Assembly (NCBI GenBank): GCA_036378735.1
Contig: DASUVX010000144.1
Span: 62,001-126,000 of the forward strand
From: GCA-003244245 sp036378735
GTDB lineage: Bacteria; Actinomycetota; Actinomycetes; Mycobacteriales; Pseudonocardiaceae
DNA length: 64,000 nt
Direction of reading: 5' to 3'
The translations under genes and the position numbers were made by a program. Position 1 is the first letter of the stretch. Each line of letters starts with the position of its first letter. The notes beneath the pieces were generated by a model. That model searched no databases. It saw nothing but the letters and a program-made list of their open reading frames with translations, and was not told the origin of the DNA. Below are positions 43,712-52,739 of this stretch, in pieces.

Positions 43712-44457
43712 GCCCTGCGCTGCGGCTGGCGGTGTCCTGGCTGACGGTCCTGCCGGTCAGGACGCCCGTCGACGTGGATCGAGATACCGCCCGCCGGGCG
43801 TTGTACTGGGCGCCCGTAATCGGCGCCGGATTGGGTTTACTGGCCGTCGGCGTACTCGCCGCGTTGCACACCTTAGGCGCGCCGGCGCTGCTCAACGGCC
43901 TAATTGTGGTCGCCACGCTGGCTGGCTGCACCCGCGCCATGCACCTCGACGGGCTCGCCGACACCGCCGACGGGCTGGGCTGTTACGGGCGGGCGCAGCG
44001 GGCGCTGGATGTGATGCGGGATGGCTCGTGCGGGCCGTTCGGGGTTATCGCTTTGGTGCTGACGCTGGCCACGCAGGCCGCTGCACTGGGCACCCTTGCC
44101 GAGACCGGCCGGCTGATCGCGGTGGTGCTGGCGGTGATCGCGGGACGGGCCTCCTTTAGCTGGTGCGCCCGCCGGGGAGTGCCAGCCGCCCGGCCCGCCG
44201 GCTTGGGGGCGCTGGTGGCAGATAGCCAGCCCGTCGCAGTACCCGTGGCCTGGTGGAGCATCCTGCTGGCCGGGGGCCTACTGGCAGTGCCCGGCCGCCG
44301 GTGGCAAGGCACGCTAGCGGTCGCACTGGCCGCCCTGGCCGTTATCGCCCTTTCCGCCCACACCCGCCGCCGCTTAGGTGGCGTCACCGGCGACGTCTTA
44401 GGCGCCACCAGCGAGTTGACCACTACCGTCATCCTCGCCGTCTGCGCCATCGCCTGA
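43708..44457 (+). CDS. cobS: Adenosylcobinamide-GDP ribazoletransferase
   Basis: 249-residue membrane enzyme that completes cobalamin by joining adenosylcobinamide-GDP and alpha-ribazole. Several hydrophobic segments and the family motifs HLDGLADTADGLG and DVMRDGSCGPFGVIALV are present. GTG 43708 overlaps the cobT stop by four bases. It ends the cobUTS operon and is convergent with ilvE; a G/C-rich palindromic region fills the 168 bases between. Confidence 0.94.
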   Translation: MSPALRLAVSWLTVLPVRTPVDVDRDTARRALYWAPVIGAGLGLLAVGVLAALHTLGAPALLNGLIVVATLAGCTRAMHLDGLADTADGLGCYGRAQRALDVMRDGSCGPFGVIALVLTLATQAAALGTLAETGRLIAVVLAVIAGRASFSWCARRGVPAARPAGLGALVADSQPVAVPVAWWSILLAGGLLAVPGRRWQGTLAVALAALAVIALSAHTRRRLGGVTGDVLGATSELTTTVILAVCAIA

Positions 44458-44626
44458 TCCCCGCCCCAACCCCCACCCCCCAACCCCCACCCCCCAACCC
44501 CAACCAACAACCCCAACCAACAACCCCGATATGGAGACATAACGGGCTCCGGGACGCCCGCAAAAGCCCGATATGTCTCCATATCGGGTTGGGGCGGGGG
44601 GTGGGGCGGGGGGGTGGGGCGGGGGT
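44458..44626. repeat. Nested palindrome flanked by opposed C-rich and G-rich tracts (cobS/ilvE junction)
   Basis: Arms 44525-44548 and 44565-44588 match at 23 of 24 positions. Each arm is itself palindromic: CCCGATAT-GGAGAC-ATATCGGG in the consensus. On the plus strand a C-rich tract with CCCCAACCAACAA repeats precedes the palindrome, and a G-rich tract of GGGGCGGGGGGT-like units follows it, so the tracts can pair to lengthen the stem or fold as G-quadruplexes. It lies exactly between convergent genes. The core recurs at 58113-58180. Confidence 0.92.
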
Positions 44627-45729
44627 CAGGTGAGGGGGGTCATCCAGTGGTGGGGGTCGGGTGCGGCGCCGCGCTGGATGGCGGTGAGGGACGCTCGGAG
44701 CCGGGCGGTGATGGGGCCGGATGCGCCGGTACCGATGGTGAACTCGCCACCGGAGTAGGCCACCCGGCCGACTGGCGTGATCACCGCTGCGGTACCGCAG
44801 GCGAAGACCTCCGAGATATCCCCGGTCTGAACACCTTTCTCCCACTCCTCGGTGGAGATCCGCCGTTCTTCCACGCTCAGCCCGTGATCCCGGGCCAGAG
44901 TGAGCAAGGAGTCGCGGGTGATGCCCGGCAGCAGTGCACCGGTGAGCTCAGGAGTCACCAGCCGGGCTTTCGGTCCCTCGCCGAAGACGAAGTAGAGGTT
45001 CATCCCGCCCATTTCCTCCACCCACCGTCGCTCGACCGCATCTAGCCAGACCACCTGGTCGCAGCCCTTTTCAGCGGCTTGCTGCTGGGCCAGCAGCGAG
45101 GCGGCGTAGTTGCCGGCGAACTTGGCAGCACCGGTACCTCCCGGCGCTGCTCGGACGTACTCGCTGCACAGCCACACACTGACCGGTTGTAGCCCGTCGC
45201 GGAAGTACGGACCTGCCGGGGAAGCGATGAGCAGGTACCGGTAGGTCATGGCGGGACGCACGCCGAGACCGACTTCCGTGGCGAACAACATCGGCCGCAG
45301 GTATAGGGAATCCTCCCCACCGGCGGCGGGCACCCAGCCGAGGTCGGCGCGCACCAGCTCACGCAGTGAACCGAGGAACAACTCGTCAGGCAACTCCGGC
45401 ATGGCTATCCGGCGGGCCGAGACACGCAGCCGGGCGGCGTTGGCCAGCGGGCGGAAGGACGACACTGTGCCATCTGGCTGCCGGTACGCTTTGAGACCTT
45501 CGAAGACCGCCTGCCCGTAGTGCAGCACCATGCTGGCGGGGTCCATCACCAGTTGCCGGTACGGGCCGATCTGGGCGTCATGCCAACCATGGCCCGCTGT
45601 CCAGGAGATCTCCACCATGTGGTCGGTGAAGTACCGGCCGAAGCCGGGCGCGACCAGGATCTCCGCTCGCCGTTGCGGCGGCACCGGAGACGGGTGGGGC
45701 AGCCGGGTGAAGGGTGGCGCGGCGGTCAT
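44626..45729 (-). CDS. ilvE: Branched-chain amino acid aminotransferase
   Basis: PLP-dependent transaminase for leucine, isoleucine and valine. 367 residues, class IV fold: VLHYGQAVFEGLKAYR at the N-terminal part, the PLP Lys in GAAKFAGNYAASLLAQ, WVEEMGGMNLYFVF and the C-terminal EVFACGTAAVITPVG (PLP phosphate site). ATG 45727-45729 gives the mycobacterial length; a GTG three codons earlier is possible. It is divergent from galT. Confidence 0.97.
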   Translation of the reverse strand: MTAAPPFTRLPHPSPVPPQRRAEILVAPGFGRYFTDHMVEISWTAGHGWHDAQIGPYRQLVMDPASMVLHYGQAVFEGLKAYRQPDGTVSSFRPLANAARLRVSARRIAMPELPDELFLGSLRELVRADLGWVPAAGGEDSLYLRPMLFATEVGLGVRPAMTYRYLLIASPAGPYFRDGLQPVSVWLCSEYVRAAPGGTGAAKFAGNYAASLLAQQQAAEKGCDQVVWLDAVERRWVEEMGGMNLYFVFGEGPKARLVTPELTGALLPGITRDSLLTLARDHGLSVEERRISTEEWEKGVQTGDISEVFACGTAAVITPVGRVAYSGGEFTIGTGASGPITARLRASLTAIQRGAAPDPHHWMTPLT

Positions 45730-45760
45730 GAGCAGCACGGTATCCCGTCAAGTACAGAAA

Positions 45761-45778
45761 TGGTAGGACGTCCCACTA
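45761..45778 (+). promoter_or_regulatory. Candidate palindromic operator before galT
   Basis: The near-palindrome TGGTAGGAC-GTCCCACTA (7 of 9 positions symmetric, core GTAGGAC/GTCCCAC) lies in the 63-base divergent ilvE-galT region, about 15 bases before the galT ATG. Its form (GG-ACGTCC-like) is of the type bound by GntR/FadR-like or LacI-like repressors. No regulator gene is adjacent. Confidence 0.4.
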
Positions 45779-45792
45779 CTTTATCCTGCACC

Positions 45793-46938
45793 ATGCTGGC
45801 TCACGTGTCCGAGCCGCGAACCCCGATCCGGATCACCCGTACCCGCCTGGCCGATGGTCGTGCGTTGACCTACTACGACGATCGCGAGCCCTATGCATCC
45901 GGTGCGGCCACCCGAGCCCTCCACGACCGTCGCGACCTGCTCCCCGAGCAGGCTCAACCCACGATGCGCCGCGACGTGCTCACCGGTGAGTGGGTCATCC
46001 TCGCCCCGCACCGGATGGGCCGCACCCACCTACCCCCGGCGGCACGTTGCCCGCTGTGCCCCAGCCGGCCCGGCGCGGTGACCGAGATCCCGGCCGACGA
46101 CTACGACGTGGTGGTGTTCGACAACCGGTTTCCCTCCCTCGTCGCGGCCGGGACTCCGGTGCCGGACTTCGTCGACGGGGATCCACTGTGGCCGAAGCAG
46201 CCCGCAATCGGTCGCAGCGAGGTGGTCTGCTTCACCAGCGCGCACGGCGCCTCGTTCGCCCAGCTCACCCCGCGCCGGGCCGCGACGGTGATCGAGGCGT
46301 GGGCCGACCGTACCCGCGCACTGTCTGCGATGAGCCAGACCAGGCAGGTGTTCTGCTTCGAAAATCGTGGCGCGGAGATCGGGGTGACGCTGCACCATCC
46401 GCACGGCCAGATCTACGCCTACCCGTTCGTGGCCCCGCGCACCGAGCAGCTGCTGACCCGGGCGGCGGCGCACCGCCAGAGCACGGGCCACGACCTGCTG
46501 TCGGACGTGCTCGCCGCTGAGCTGAGGGCGGGCACCCGGGTGGTGCACCGGGGCGCGGCGTGGACGGCGTATGTGCCCGCCGCCGCCCGGTGGCCGGTGG
46601 AAATGCACCTGTTGCCGCACCGGGCGGTACCGGATCTCGCGGGCCTGGATGACGCAGAGCGCGTGGAACTCGCCACGCTCTACCCGGCGCTGCTACGGCG
46701 GGTGGATGACTTCTTCGCCGACCAGGGCGACCATGGGCCGGTGCCTTATGTCGCGGGCTGGCATCAGGCCCCGATCGGTGCTGGGCGGGACCTGACCCGG
46801 CTGCATCTGCAAGTGTTCTCGGTGCGCCGGGCCGCCGGAAAACTCAAGTACCTCGCCGGGTCGGAGTCCGGGATGGGCGTCTGGCTCAACGACACGACCC
46901 CCGAGCGAATCGCGGGCAGGCTGCGGGAGCTGGCATGA
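45793..46938 (+). CDS. galT: Galactose-1-phosphate uridylyltransferase
   Basis: Leloir-pathway enzyme: exchanges galactose 1-phosphate for the glucose 1-phosphate of UDP-glucose. 381 residues, HIT-superfamily fold with catalytic HPHGQIYAYPF (His-Pro-His), WVILAPHRMGRTH, the Cys pair CPLCPS for the metal and WPVEMHLLPHRAVPDL. ATG 45793 is preceded by no strong ribosome site; GTG 45805 is an alternative. Its TGA overlaps the galK ATG by four bases (46935-46938), so galTK is one coupled unit. Confidence 0.95.
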   Translation: MLAHVSEPRTPIRITRTRLADGRALTYYDDREPYASGAATRALHDRRDLLPEQAQPTMRRDVLTGEWVILAPHRMGRTHLPPAARCPLCPSRPGAVTEIPADDYDVVVFDNRFPSLVAAGTPVPDFVDGDPLWPKQPAIGRSEVVCFTSAHGASFAQLTPRRAATVIEAWADRTRALSAMSQTRQVFCFENRGAEIGVTLHHPHGQIYAYPFVAPRTEQLLTRAAAHRQSTGHDLLSDVLAAELRAGTRVVHRGAAWTAYVPAAARWPVEMHLLPHRAVPDLAGLDDAERVELATLYPALLRRVDDFFADQGDHGPVPYVAGWHQAPIGAGRDLTRLHLQVFSVRRAAGKLKYLAGSESGMGVWLNDTTPERIAGRLRELA

Positions 46939-48023
46939 CCACCCCGCTGCGGGTCGCGTTCTGTGACGCATTCGGCCGGGAGCCGCAAGGTCTGTGGGCG
47001 GCCCCTGGCCGGCTGAACCTCATCGGTGAGCATGTGGACTACGCAAGCGGGCTGTGCTTACCGCTAGCGCTGCCGCAGCGCACCGTGGTGGCCGCGGCGA
47101 CCCGCGACGACGGCCGGTTGCGGCTGCGTTCATGGCACCGGGATGCGCAGCCATGGGACGGTGCGCTCAGCACGGTAGGTCCCGGTCATCCGCCGGGCTG
47201 GGCGGCCTACCCAGCGGGCGTGATGTGGGCGCTCGGTCATCCGGCCGGCGGTGTTGACCTGCTCGTCGGCGAGTCGGTGCCGGTAGGAGCCGGGCTGGCC
47301 TCTTCCGCCGCCCTGGAGTGCGCCGTCGCGCTGGCCGTCGACGAGCTGTGCGGGCTCGGGCTCGCCGCGACCGCCGCGGGCCGCGCGCGACTCGCCGCGG
47401 CGTGCCGCCGCGCCGAAAACGAGATCGTCGGCGCGCCGACTGGGGGGATGGACCAACTCGCCGCACTGTGCTGCACCGCGGAGCATGCGTTGCTGCTGGA
47501 CTGCCGCAGTCAGACGATGCGCCAGCTGCCGCTGGAGCTCGCCGCCGCGGGACTGAACCTGCTCGTGGTCGACACCGGGGCAGCGCACCGGAATGTCGAC
47601 GGCCAATATGCCGAGCGCCGGCGCAGCGCCGAGTTGGCCGCGGCCGCACTGGGCGTCGCCACCTTGCGGGAAGCCCCGCAGCACCTCGTGGAGCAGATCG
47701 CCGATCCGTTGCTGCGCAGGCGCGCACGACATGTGGTCAGCGAGATCGCCCGGGTGCAGACCGCCGTGGCGTTGCTGGAATCCGGCCGGATAGCCGAGAT
47801 CGGGCCGCTGCTGAACGCTTCGCACACCTCGTTGCGAGACGACCTGGAAGTCTCCAGCCGAGAGCTGGACTGCGTGGTCGACGCTGCCCTCGCGGCGGGG
47901 GCCCTGGGTGCGCGGATGACCGGCGGCGGGTTCGGTGGCTCGGCTCTGGTCCTGGTCGAGCAGACCGCCACCGCGGCGGTGACCCGCGCCATCGCCGGTT
48001 ATAACTGCGTAGCAGTGTTATAG
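46935..48023 (+). CDS. galK: Galactokinase
   Basis: 362-residue GHMP kinase. Motif I is WAAPGRLNLIGEHVDYASG, motif II VPVGAGLASSAALE, motif III ARMTGGGFGGSALVL. Converts galactose to galactose 1-phosphate. The gene is inserted between ilvE and gcvT, which are adjacent in M. tuberculosis (Rv2210c/Rv2211c), so galTK is an accessory cassette at this spot. The last codons and stop form part of a partly palindromic stretch (TATAACTGC ... GCAGTGTTATA). Confidence 0.95.
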   Translation: MTTPLRVAFCDAFGREPQGLWAAPGRLNLIGEHVDYASGLCLPLALPQRTVVAAATRDDGRLRLRSWHRDAQPWDGALSTVGPGHPPGWAAYPAGVMWALGHPAGGVDLLVGESVPVGAGLASSAALECAVALAVDELCGLGLAATAAGRARLAAACRRAENEIVGAPTGGMDQLAALCCTAEHALLLDCRSQTMRQLPLELAAAGLNLLVVDTGAAHRNVDGQYAERRRSAELAAAALGVATLREAPQHLVEQIADPLLRRRARHVVSEIARVQTAVALLESGRIAEIGPLLNASHTSLRDDLEVSSRELDCVVDAALAAGALGARMTGGGFGGSALVLVEQTATAAVTRAIAGYNCVAVL

Positions 48024-48047
48024 CACCGAATGGTTATCGCACGGGAT

Positions 48048-48069
48048 GCCACTCACGAGCGCACGTGAG
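48048..48069. terminator. Hairpin at the convergent galK/gcvT ends
   Basis: CTCACG (48052-48057) and CGTGAG (48064-48069) form a six-bp stem over the gcvT stop codon. The segment GCCACTCACG matches the core arm of the repeat at 21381-21440. Confidence 0.45.
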
Positions 48070-49159
48070 AGCTCACGAACGGAGGTTTGACGACCTCGCA
48101 GGGCAACGGCCGGCCACGGACGTCGACCTCGACGCCTGAGCCGGTGCGGACCGTGCGGTCCAGCAGCGCCAGCGCGATACCGGTGCGCAGCGTCGGGGAA
48201 AAAGTCCCCGAGGTGGTCTCCCCCAGGAGCCCACCAGCCGCAGACCGTACCGCCATGTGTGGCCGCGGCACCCCACGCATGGTGGCGCGCAGCCCGCGCA
48301 GCCGCCGCGATGGACCGCTGTCACGTTCGGCGAGCAGCGCCTCCCGTCCCCAGAAGCCCGGCTTGTCCCAGCCGACCGCCCAGGACAGACCACCTTGCAG
48401 CGGGGTGATGTCCGGACTGATGTCCTGGCCGTGCAAGGGGTAACCCATCTCGGTGCGCAAGGTATCCCGGGCGCCGAGCCCGCACGCCCGGCCGCCGAGC
48501 CGATCCGCGGCGCCAAGCAGCGCCTCCCACAGAACCGGCGCGTAGTCGCAGGCCGGGAACAGTTCGTAGCCGCGCTCGCCGGTGTAGCCGGTACGACCTA
48601 TCCGCACCGGCGCGCCGGCATGCTCGGCATCGACGAAGCTGAGGTAGTCCAGACCGGCCACTGCCAGTCCCACAGCGTCGAGTAGCTCGGCGGAGCGGGG
48701 TCCCTGCACGGCGAGCACCGCGTACTGATCATGCACGTCGGTCACTGTGATCGTCGGCGGCGCCGCAGCCACCAGCCGGCCCGCGACCGCCGCCGCATTT
48801 GCTGCATTCGGTACGCAGAACACCTCGTCGACACCGACGACGTAGGCGATCAGATCGTCCACCACCCCGCCGTCTTCGGTGCAACACAGGGTGTACTGGA
48901 CCTGTCCTGGTTCGATTTTGGCCAGATCAGCGGTGAAGCATGAGTTGACGAAGTCCGCTGCCCCTGGGCCAGCGATGACGACCTTGCCGAGATGCGAGAC
49001 GTCGAACACCCCGACTGCTTCGCGCACCGCGGTGTGTTCTGCGACGACACCCCCGCCGGGATAGCTGATCGGCATTTCCCACCCGCCGAACGCACCCAGG
49101 GTGGCGCCGGCCTGAACGTGTGCGGCGTGCAGGGGTCCGCGGTGCAGGACGGGACTCAC
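48053..49159 (-). CDS. gcvT: Glycine cleavage system T protein (aminomethyltransferase)
   Basis: Folate-dependent T-protein: takes the aminomethyl group from GcvH, releases ammonia and makes methylene-tetrahydrofolate. 368 residues. Typical blocks: FGGWEMPISYPGG, VFDVSHLGKVVI, the folate region RTGYTGERGYELF and GLGARDTLRTEMGYPLHGQDI with the conserved Asp/Arg. GTG start 49157-49159. It is isolated from gcvP and gcvH, and I see no glycine riboswitch in front of it. Divergent from pepA (85 bases). Confidence 0.97.
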   Translation of the reverse strand: MSPVLHRGPLHAAHVQAGATLGAFGGWEMPISYPGGGVVAEHTAVREAVGVFDVSHLGKVVIAGPGAADFVNSCFTADLAKIEPGQVQYTLCCTEDGGVVDDLIAYVVGVDEVFCVPNAANAAAVAGRLVAAAPPTITVTDVHDQYAVLAVQGPRSAELLDAVGLAVAGLDYLSFVDAEHAGAPVRIGRTGYTGERGYELFPACDYAPVLWEALLGAADRLGGRACGLGARDTLRTEMGYPLHGQDISPDITPLQGGLSWAVGWDKPGFWGREALLAERDSGPSRRLRGLRATMRGVPRPHMAVRSAAGGLLGETTSGTFSPTLRTGIALALLDRTVRTGSGVEVDVRGRPLPCEVVKPPFVSSHVRS

Positions 49160-49243
49160 GGTTATGGAACGCTACCTTTCAGGGCAGTTCTCACTGCATC
49201 CGCCCAACGTATCCCGATCCGCCAGATCAGCGAGGAGATCACC

Positions 49244-50731
49244 GTGACCACCCCGACGCTGCGCCTCACCGATGCCTCGGTGGCCACCGCGACCGTCGAT
49301 GCCCTCGTGGTGGGGACCGTGTGCGGCGAAGGAGGTCCGCAGCTTCTTCCGGGTAACGAGGAGGTCGACGCAGCGTTCGACGGAGCGCTCACCGACCTGC
49401 TGGTGGTGCTTGGCGCAAAAGGCAAAGCCGACGAGGTGATCAAGGTGCCCACCCGTGGAGCCATCAGTGCTCCGCTGCTGGTGGCCACTGGGCTGGGCGA
49501 GCTCGACGGCCAACCCAGCAACGAGCAGGTACGCCGCGCCGCTGGGGCCGCCTCCCGGGCGCTGTCAGGCACCAGTCGAGCGATCACGACGCTGTCCCGG
49601 ATCGACCTGGCCGCCGCTGCGGAAGGCGCTGCACTGGGTTGCTACGCCTTCACCGAATACCGTTCCCGCAACGGTGACCGGCCGCTGGCACAAATGGATC
49701 TGTCGGTGCCCTCGGCCCGCGACGCAGCGGCGAACCAGAGCCTCGCCAGGGCTGCTGTGATAGCCGAGTCGGTGGTGGCCGCACGCGACCTGGTGAACAC
49801 CCCACCCAATGACCTGTATCCCGCCTCATTCGCTGATCGCGCGGTGAGCCTTGCCGAGGCCGCCGGGCTACACACCGAGGTACTCGACGAGAAAGACCTG
49901 CTACGCGAGGGTTACGGCGGCATCCTCGGCGTCGGCGGGGGATCATCACGCCCGCCACGGCTGGTCCGGCTGCATCACGCTCCCGCCGCGCCGAAGGCGA
50001 AGGTAGCGCTGGTCGGTAAGGGAATCACCTTCGACACCGGCGGCATCTCGATCAAGCCCGCGGCGAAGATGGAAGAGATGACCATGGACATGGCGGGCGC
50101 GGCCGCGGTCGTCGTGACCACCGTGCTGGCCGCCCGGCTGGAGCTGCCGGTCGAGGTGATCGCCACCGTGCCGATGGCCGAGAACATGCCCTCGGCCACC
50201 GCTTACCGGCCCGGCGATGTCCTGACGATGTACGGCGGAACCACCGTGGAGGTCATCAATACCGACGCCGAGGGACGGCTGATCCTCGCTGACGCACTGG
50301 TCCGCGCGGCGCAGGACGGTCCGGACTATCTCATCGACACCGCCACACTGACTGGTGCCCAGATCGTTGCGCTGGGCAAACGAACCCCGGGCATCATGGG
50401 CACTCCGGAGTTCCGCGACCGGGTCACCGCGATCTCCCAGCAGGTCGGGGAGAACGGGTGGGCGATGCCGCTGCCCGAGCACCTGCGGTCCGATCTGGAC
50501 TCCAAGCTCGCTGACATCGCCAACGTGGCAGAACACCGCTGGGGTGGCATGCTCGCCGCCGGGGTGTTCCTATCCGAGTTCGTGCCCGACGGCATCCCCT
50601 GGGCGCACCTGGACATCGCGGGGCCCGCCTACAACACCGGCTCACCATGGGGATATACCGGCAAGGGCGGCACCGGGGTACCGGTACGCACCCTGGCCGC
50701 AGTCCTCGCCGACATCGCCGAACGCGGTTGA
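49244..50731 (+). CDS. pepA: Leucyl aminopeptidase (M17)
   Basis: 495-residue cytosolic dizinc aminopeptidase. The N-terminal macro-like domain is followed by the catalytic part with GKGITFDTGGISIKPA (Lys/Asp ligands), the signature NTDAEGRL, and LTGAQIVALG. Releases N-terminal residues from peptides. GTG 49244 follows GAGGAG at good spacing; the frame is open upstream across the gcvT start, but that is not family sequence. Order gcvT-pepA matches M. tuberculosis Rv2211c-Rv2213. Confidence 0.95.
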   Translation: MTTPTLRLTDASVATATVDALVVGTVCGEGGPQLLPGNEEVDAAFDGALTDLLVVLGAKGKADEVIKVPTRGAISAPLLVATGLGELDGQPSNEQVRRAAGAASRALSGTSRAITTLSRIDLAAAAEGAALGCYAFTEYRSRNGDRPLAQMDLSVPSARDAAANQSLARAAVIAESVVAARDLVNTPPNDLYPASFADRAVSLAEAAGLHTEVLDEKDLLREGYGGILGVGGGSSRPPRLVRLHHAPAAPKAKVALVGKGITFDTGGISIKPAAKMEEMTMDMAGAAAVVVTTVLAARLELPVEVIATVPMAENMPSATAYRPGDVLTMYGGTTVEVINTDAEGRLILADALVRAAQDGPDYLIDTATLTGAQIVALGKRTPGIMGTPEFRDRVTAISQQVGENGWAMPLPEHLRSDLDSKLADIANVAEHRWGGMLAAGVFLSEFVPDGIPWAHLDIAGPAYNTGSPWGYTGKGGTGVPVRTLAAVLADIAERG

Positions 50732-50735
50732 GGCA

Positions 50736-51062
50736 CTACTCGCGCTCGCGCTCGCGCTGGCGAGCGGTGTAGTCGCGCATCCGCTGCGGGTATCCGACAA
50801 GGGCGACATCATAGATCGGGATCCTCAGCCGCTTGGCCAGCCGCTGCGCACCATGCGCACCATCGACCCGCCGCCGGGTCCACTCACCATCGTGGGCGAC
50901 CAGCACGACGGTGGTCTCCGTGACCATGGTGCGGGGCTCGACGAACGCTTCCACTCCGCGCCGCACCGCCGCCCACTGCTCGAGATGGTCGAGGTCGGCG
51001 CTGGAGGCGGCGCGCGTGCTCCCGGCCCGCTGCCTACCCAGGAGCCGATCAAACAGACCCAA
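50736..51062 (-). CDS. Conserved hypothetical protein
   Basis: 108-residue protein starting LGLFDRLLGRQR, then LEQWAAVRRGVEAFVEPRT and TVVLVAHDGEWTRRRVDG, GYPQRMRDYTARQ. It resembles small conserved actinobacterial proteins often annotated 'oxidoreductase' without basis; function unknown. I choose TTG 51060-51062 as start because AGGAGG stands seven bases upstream; a longer frame to 51110 is open but has no such site. Convergent with pepA (4-base gap) and divergent from lpd. Confidence 0.75.
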   Translation of the reverse strand: MGLFDRLLGRQRAGSTRAASSADLDHLEQWAAVRRGVEAFVEPRTMVTETTVVLVAHDGEWTRRRVDGAHGAQRLAKRLRIPIYDVALVGYPQRMRDYTARQRERERE

Positions 51063-51268
51063 CGAGGCACCTCCTGCGCCGGCGATCCTTCGGCGATCAC
51101 GCCAGCTCAATGCACTTGCCGGCGCAACCAGTCCGCAATGCGGTGCGATCTCGCCCAGGTCGCAGACGTCCGCGGCGTGGTGACAAGATGGCGGTGGCGC
51201 CCGCGGCGCTGGGCCGCATTCCCATGTCCGAGTGCCACGTTACCGACGTCTGCTTGAGGAGCGTCTCA

Positions 51269-52672
51269 GTGCCAGACACCTCAGTGATCAACCCACCGTC
51301 AACCCAGGAGACACCCGCCGACCTGGTGGTTCTCGGCGGCGGCTCGGGCGGTTACGCGTGCGCGCTGCGTGCTGCGCAACTGGGTTTGACCGTCGTGCTG
51401 GTGGAGAAGGACAAGCTCGGCGGCACCTGCCTGCACCGCGGCTGCATTCCCACCAAGGCGCTGCTGCAAGCCGCCGAGGTGGCTGACGCCGCTCGCCACG
51501 GTCACCAGTTCGGGGTCAAGACCGCGCTTGAGGGCATCGACATGGGAGGCGTCAACAAGTACAAGGACGGCGTCGTCGCCAAGATGTACAAGGGCCTGCA
51601 AGGGCTGGTGTCCTCCCGAGGGATCAACTACGTCGAGGGCACCGGACAGTTCATCGCGCCCAACGCCGTCGACGTCGACGGGCAGCGCTACATCGGGCGC
51701 AACGTCGTGCTGGCCACCGGCTCCTACGCCAGGTCCCTGCCCGGTCTGGAGATCGGCGGCCGGATCATCACCAGCGATCAGGCGTTGAACCTTGACTACC
51801 TACCCGACCGCGTGGTGGTGCTGGGCGGCGGGGTGATCGGCGTCGAGTTCGCCAGCGTGTGGCGCTCCTTCGGCTCCGAGGTCACCGTAGTGGAGGCACT
51901 GCCCAGGCTCGTGCCAGCAGAGGACGACTTCTGCTCCAAGCAGCTGGAGCGGGCATTCCGCCGGCGCGGAATCATGTTCAAGACCGCTGCAAGGCTCACC
52001 GGCGCAAGCCAGACCGAAGCCGGGGTCACGGTAAGCCTTGAGTCCGGGGAACAGCTCGAGGCCGACCTGCTGCTGGTTGCCGTCGGCCGGGGACCCAACA
52101 CCGCCGAGGCCGGATATGCCGAGGCCGGGGTGCGGATGGAACGCGGATTTGTGCTCACCGACGATCGCTTGCAAACCAACCTTGCCGGGGTGTACGCGCT
52201 GGGAGACATCGTGCCCGGGTTCCAGCTCGCCCACCGAGGGTTCGCCCAGGGCATCTTCCTCGCCGAGGAGATCGCCGGACGCAAGCCCAGCATGATTGAT
52301 GAGGACGGCATCCCGCGGGTGACGTACTGCGAGCCACAGGTGGCCTCGGTCGGGCTCACCGAGGCGCAGGCCAGGCAGCGTCACGGCGAAATCGAGACGA
52401 TGACCTATGACCTGGCCGGTAACGGCAAGAGCGTCATCCTGCAGACCCGAGGCGCGATCAAGCTGGTGCGCGCTAAGAACGGTCCGGTGCTCGGAGTGCA
52501 CATGGTCGGCGACCGCGTCGGCGAGCTGGTCGGCGAGGCCCAGCTGATCGTCAACTGGGATGCTTACCCAGACGACGTGGCGGCGCTGGTGCACGCCCAC
52601 CCGACACAGACCGAGGCGCTTGGCGAAGCCCACCTCGCCCTGGCGGGTAAGCCACTGCACGCGCACGGCTGA
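51269..52672 (+). CDS. lpdA: Dihydrolipoyl dehydrogenase
   Basis: E3 flavoprotein that reoxidises lipoyl arms of dehydrogenase complexes and GcvH. 467 residues. FAD motif VVLGGGSGGYACALRAAQLG, redox disulfide GGTCLHRGCIPTKALL, NAD motif VVVLGGGVIGVEFASV, and the C-terminal HAHPTQTEAL with the His-Glu dyad. GTG 51269 is preceded by GAGGAG eight bases upstream. It forms an operon with dlaT (67-base gap). In M. tuberculosis the main lpd is elsewhere, so this adjacency is informative. Confidence 0.96.
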   Translation: MPDTSVINPPSTQETPADLVVLGGGSGGYACALRAAQLGLTVVLVEKDKLGGTCLHRGCIPTKALLQAAEVADAARHGHQFGVKTALEGIDMGGVNKYKDGVVAKMYKGLQGLVSSRGINYVEGTGQFIAPNAVDVDGQRYIGRNVVLATGSYARSLPGLEIGGRIITSDQALNLDYLPDRVVVLGGGVIGVEFASVWRSFGSEVTVVEALPRLVPAEDDFCSKQLERAFRRRGIMFKTAARLTGASQTEAGVTVSLESGEQLEADLLLVAVGRGPNTAEAGYAEAGVRMERGFVLTDDRLQTNLAGVYALGDIVPGFQLAHRGFAQGIFLAEEIAGRKPSMIDEDGIPRVTYCEPQVASVGLTEAQARQRHGEIETMTYDLAGNGKSVILQTRGAIKLVRAKNGPVLGVHMVGDRVGELVGEAQLIVNWDAYPDDVAALVHAHPTQTEALGEAHLALAGKPLHAHG

Positions 52673-52739
52673 ACGACTGCGGCGCAGCCGACAACCAGCG
52701 CCCACAAGGACGGAAAGACGACGAGAGTCGAGGCAACAG

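Noticed and set aside
44458..44626. CRISPR-like or tandem-repeat array
   Set aside because: The C- and G-tract repeats are short (about 12-13 bases), lack unique spacers and belong to a palindromic terminator-like structure.
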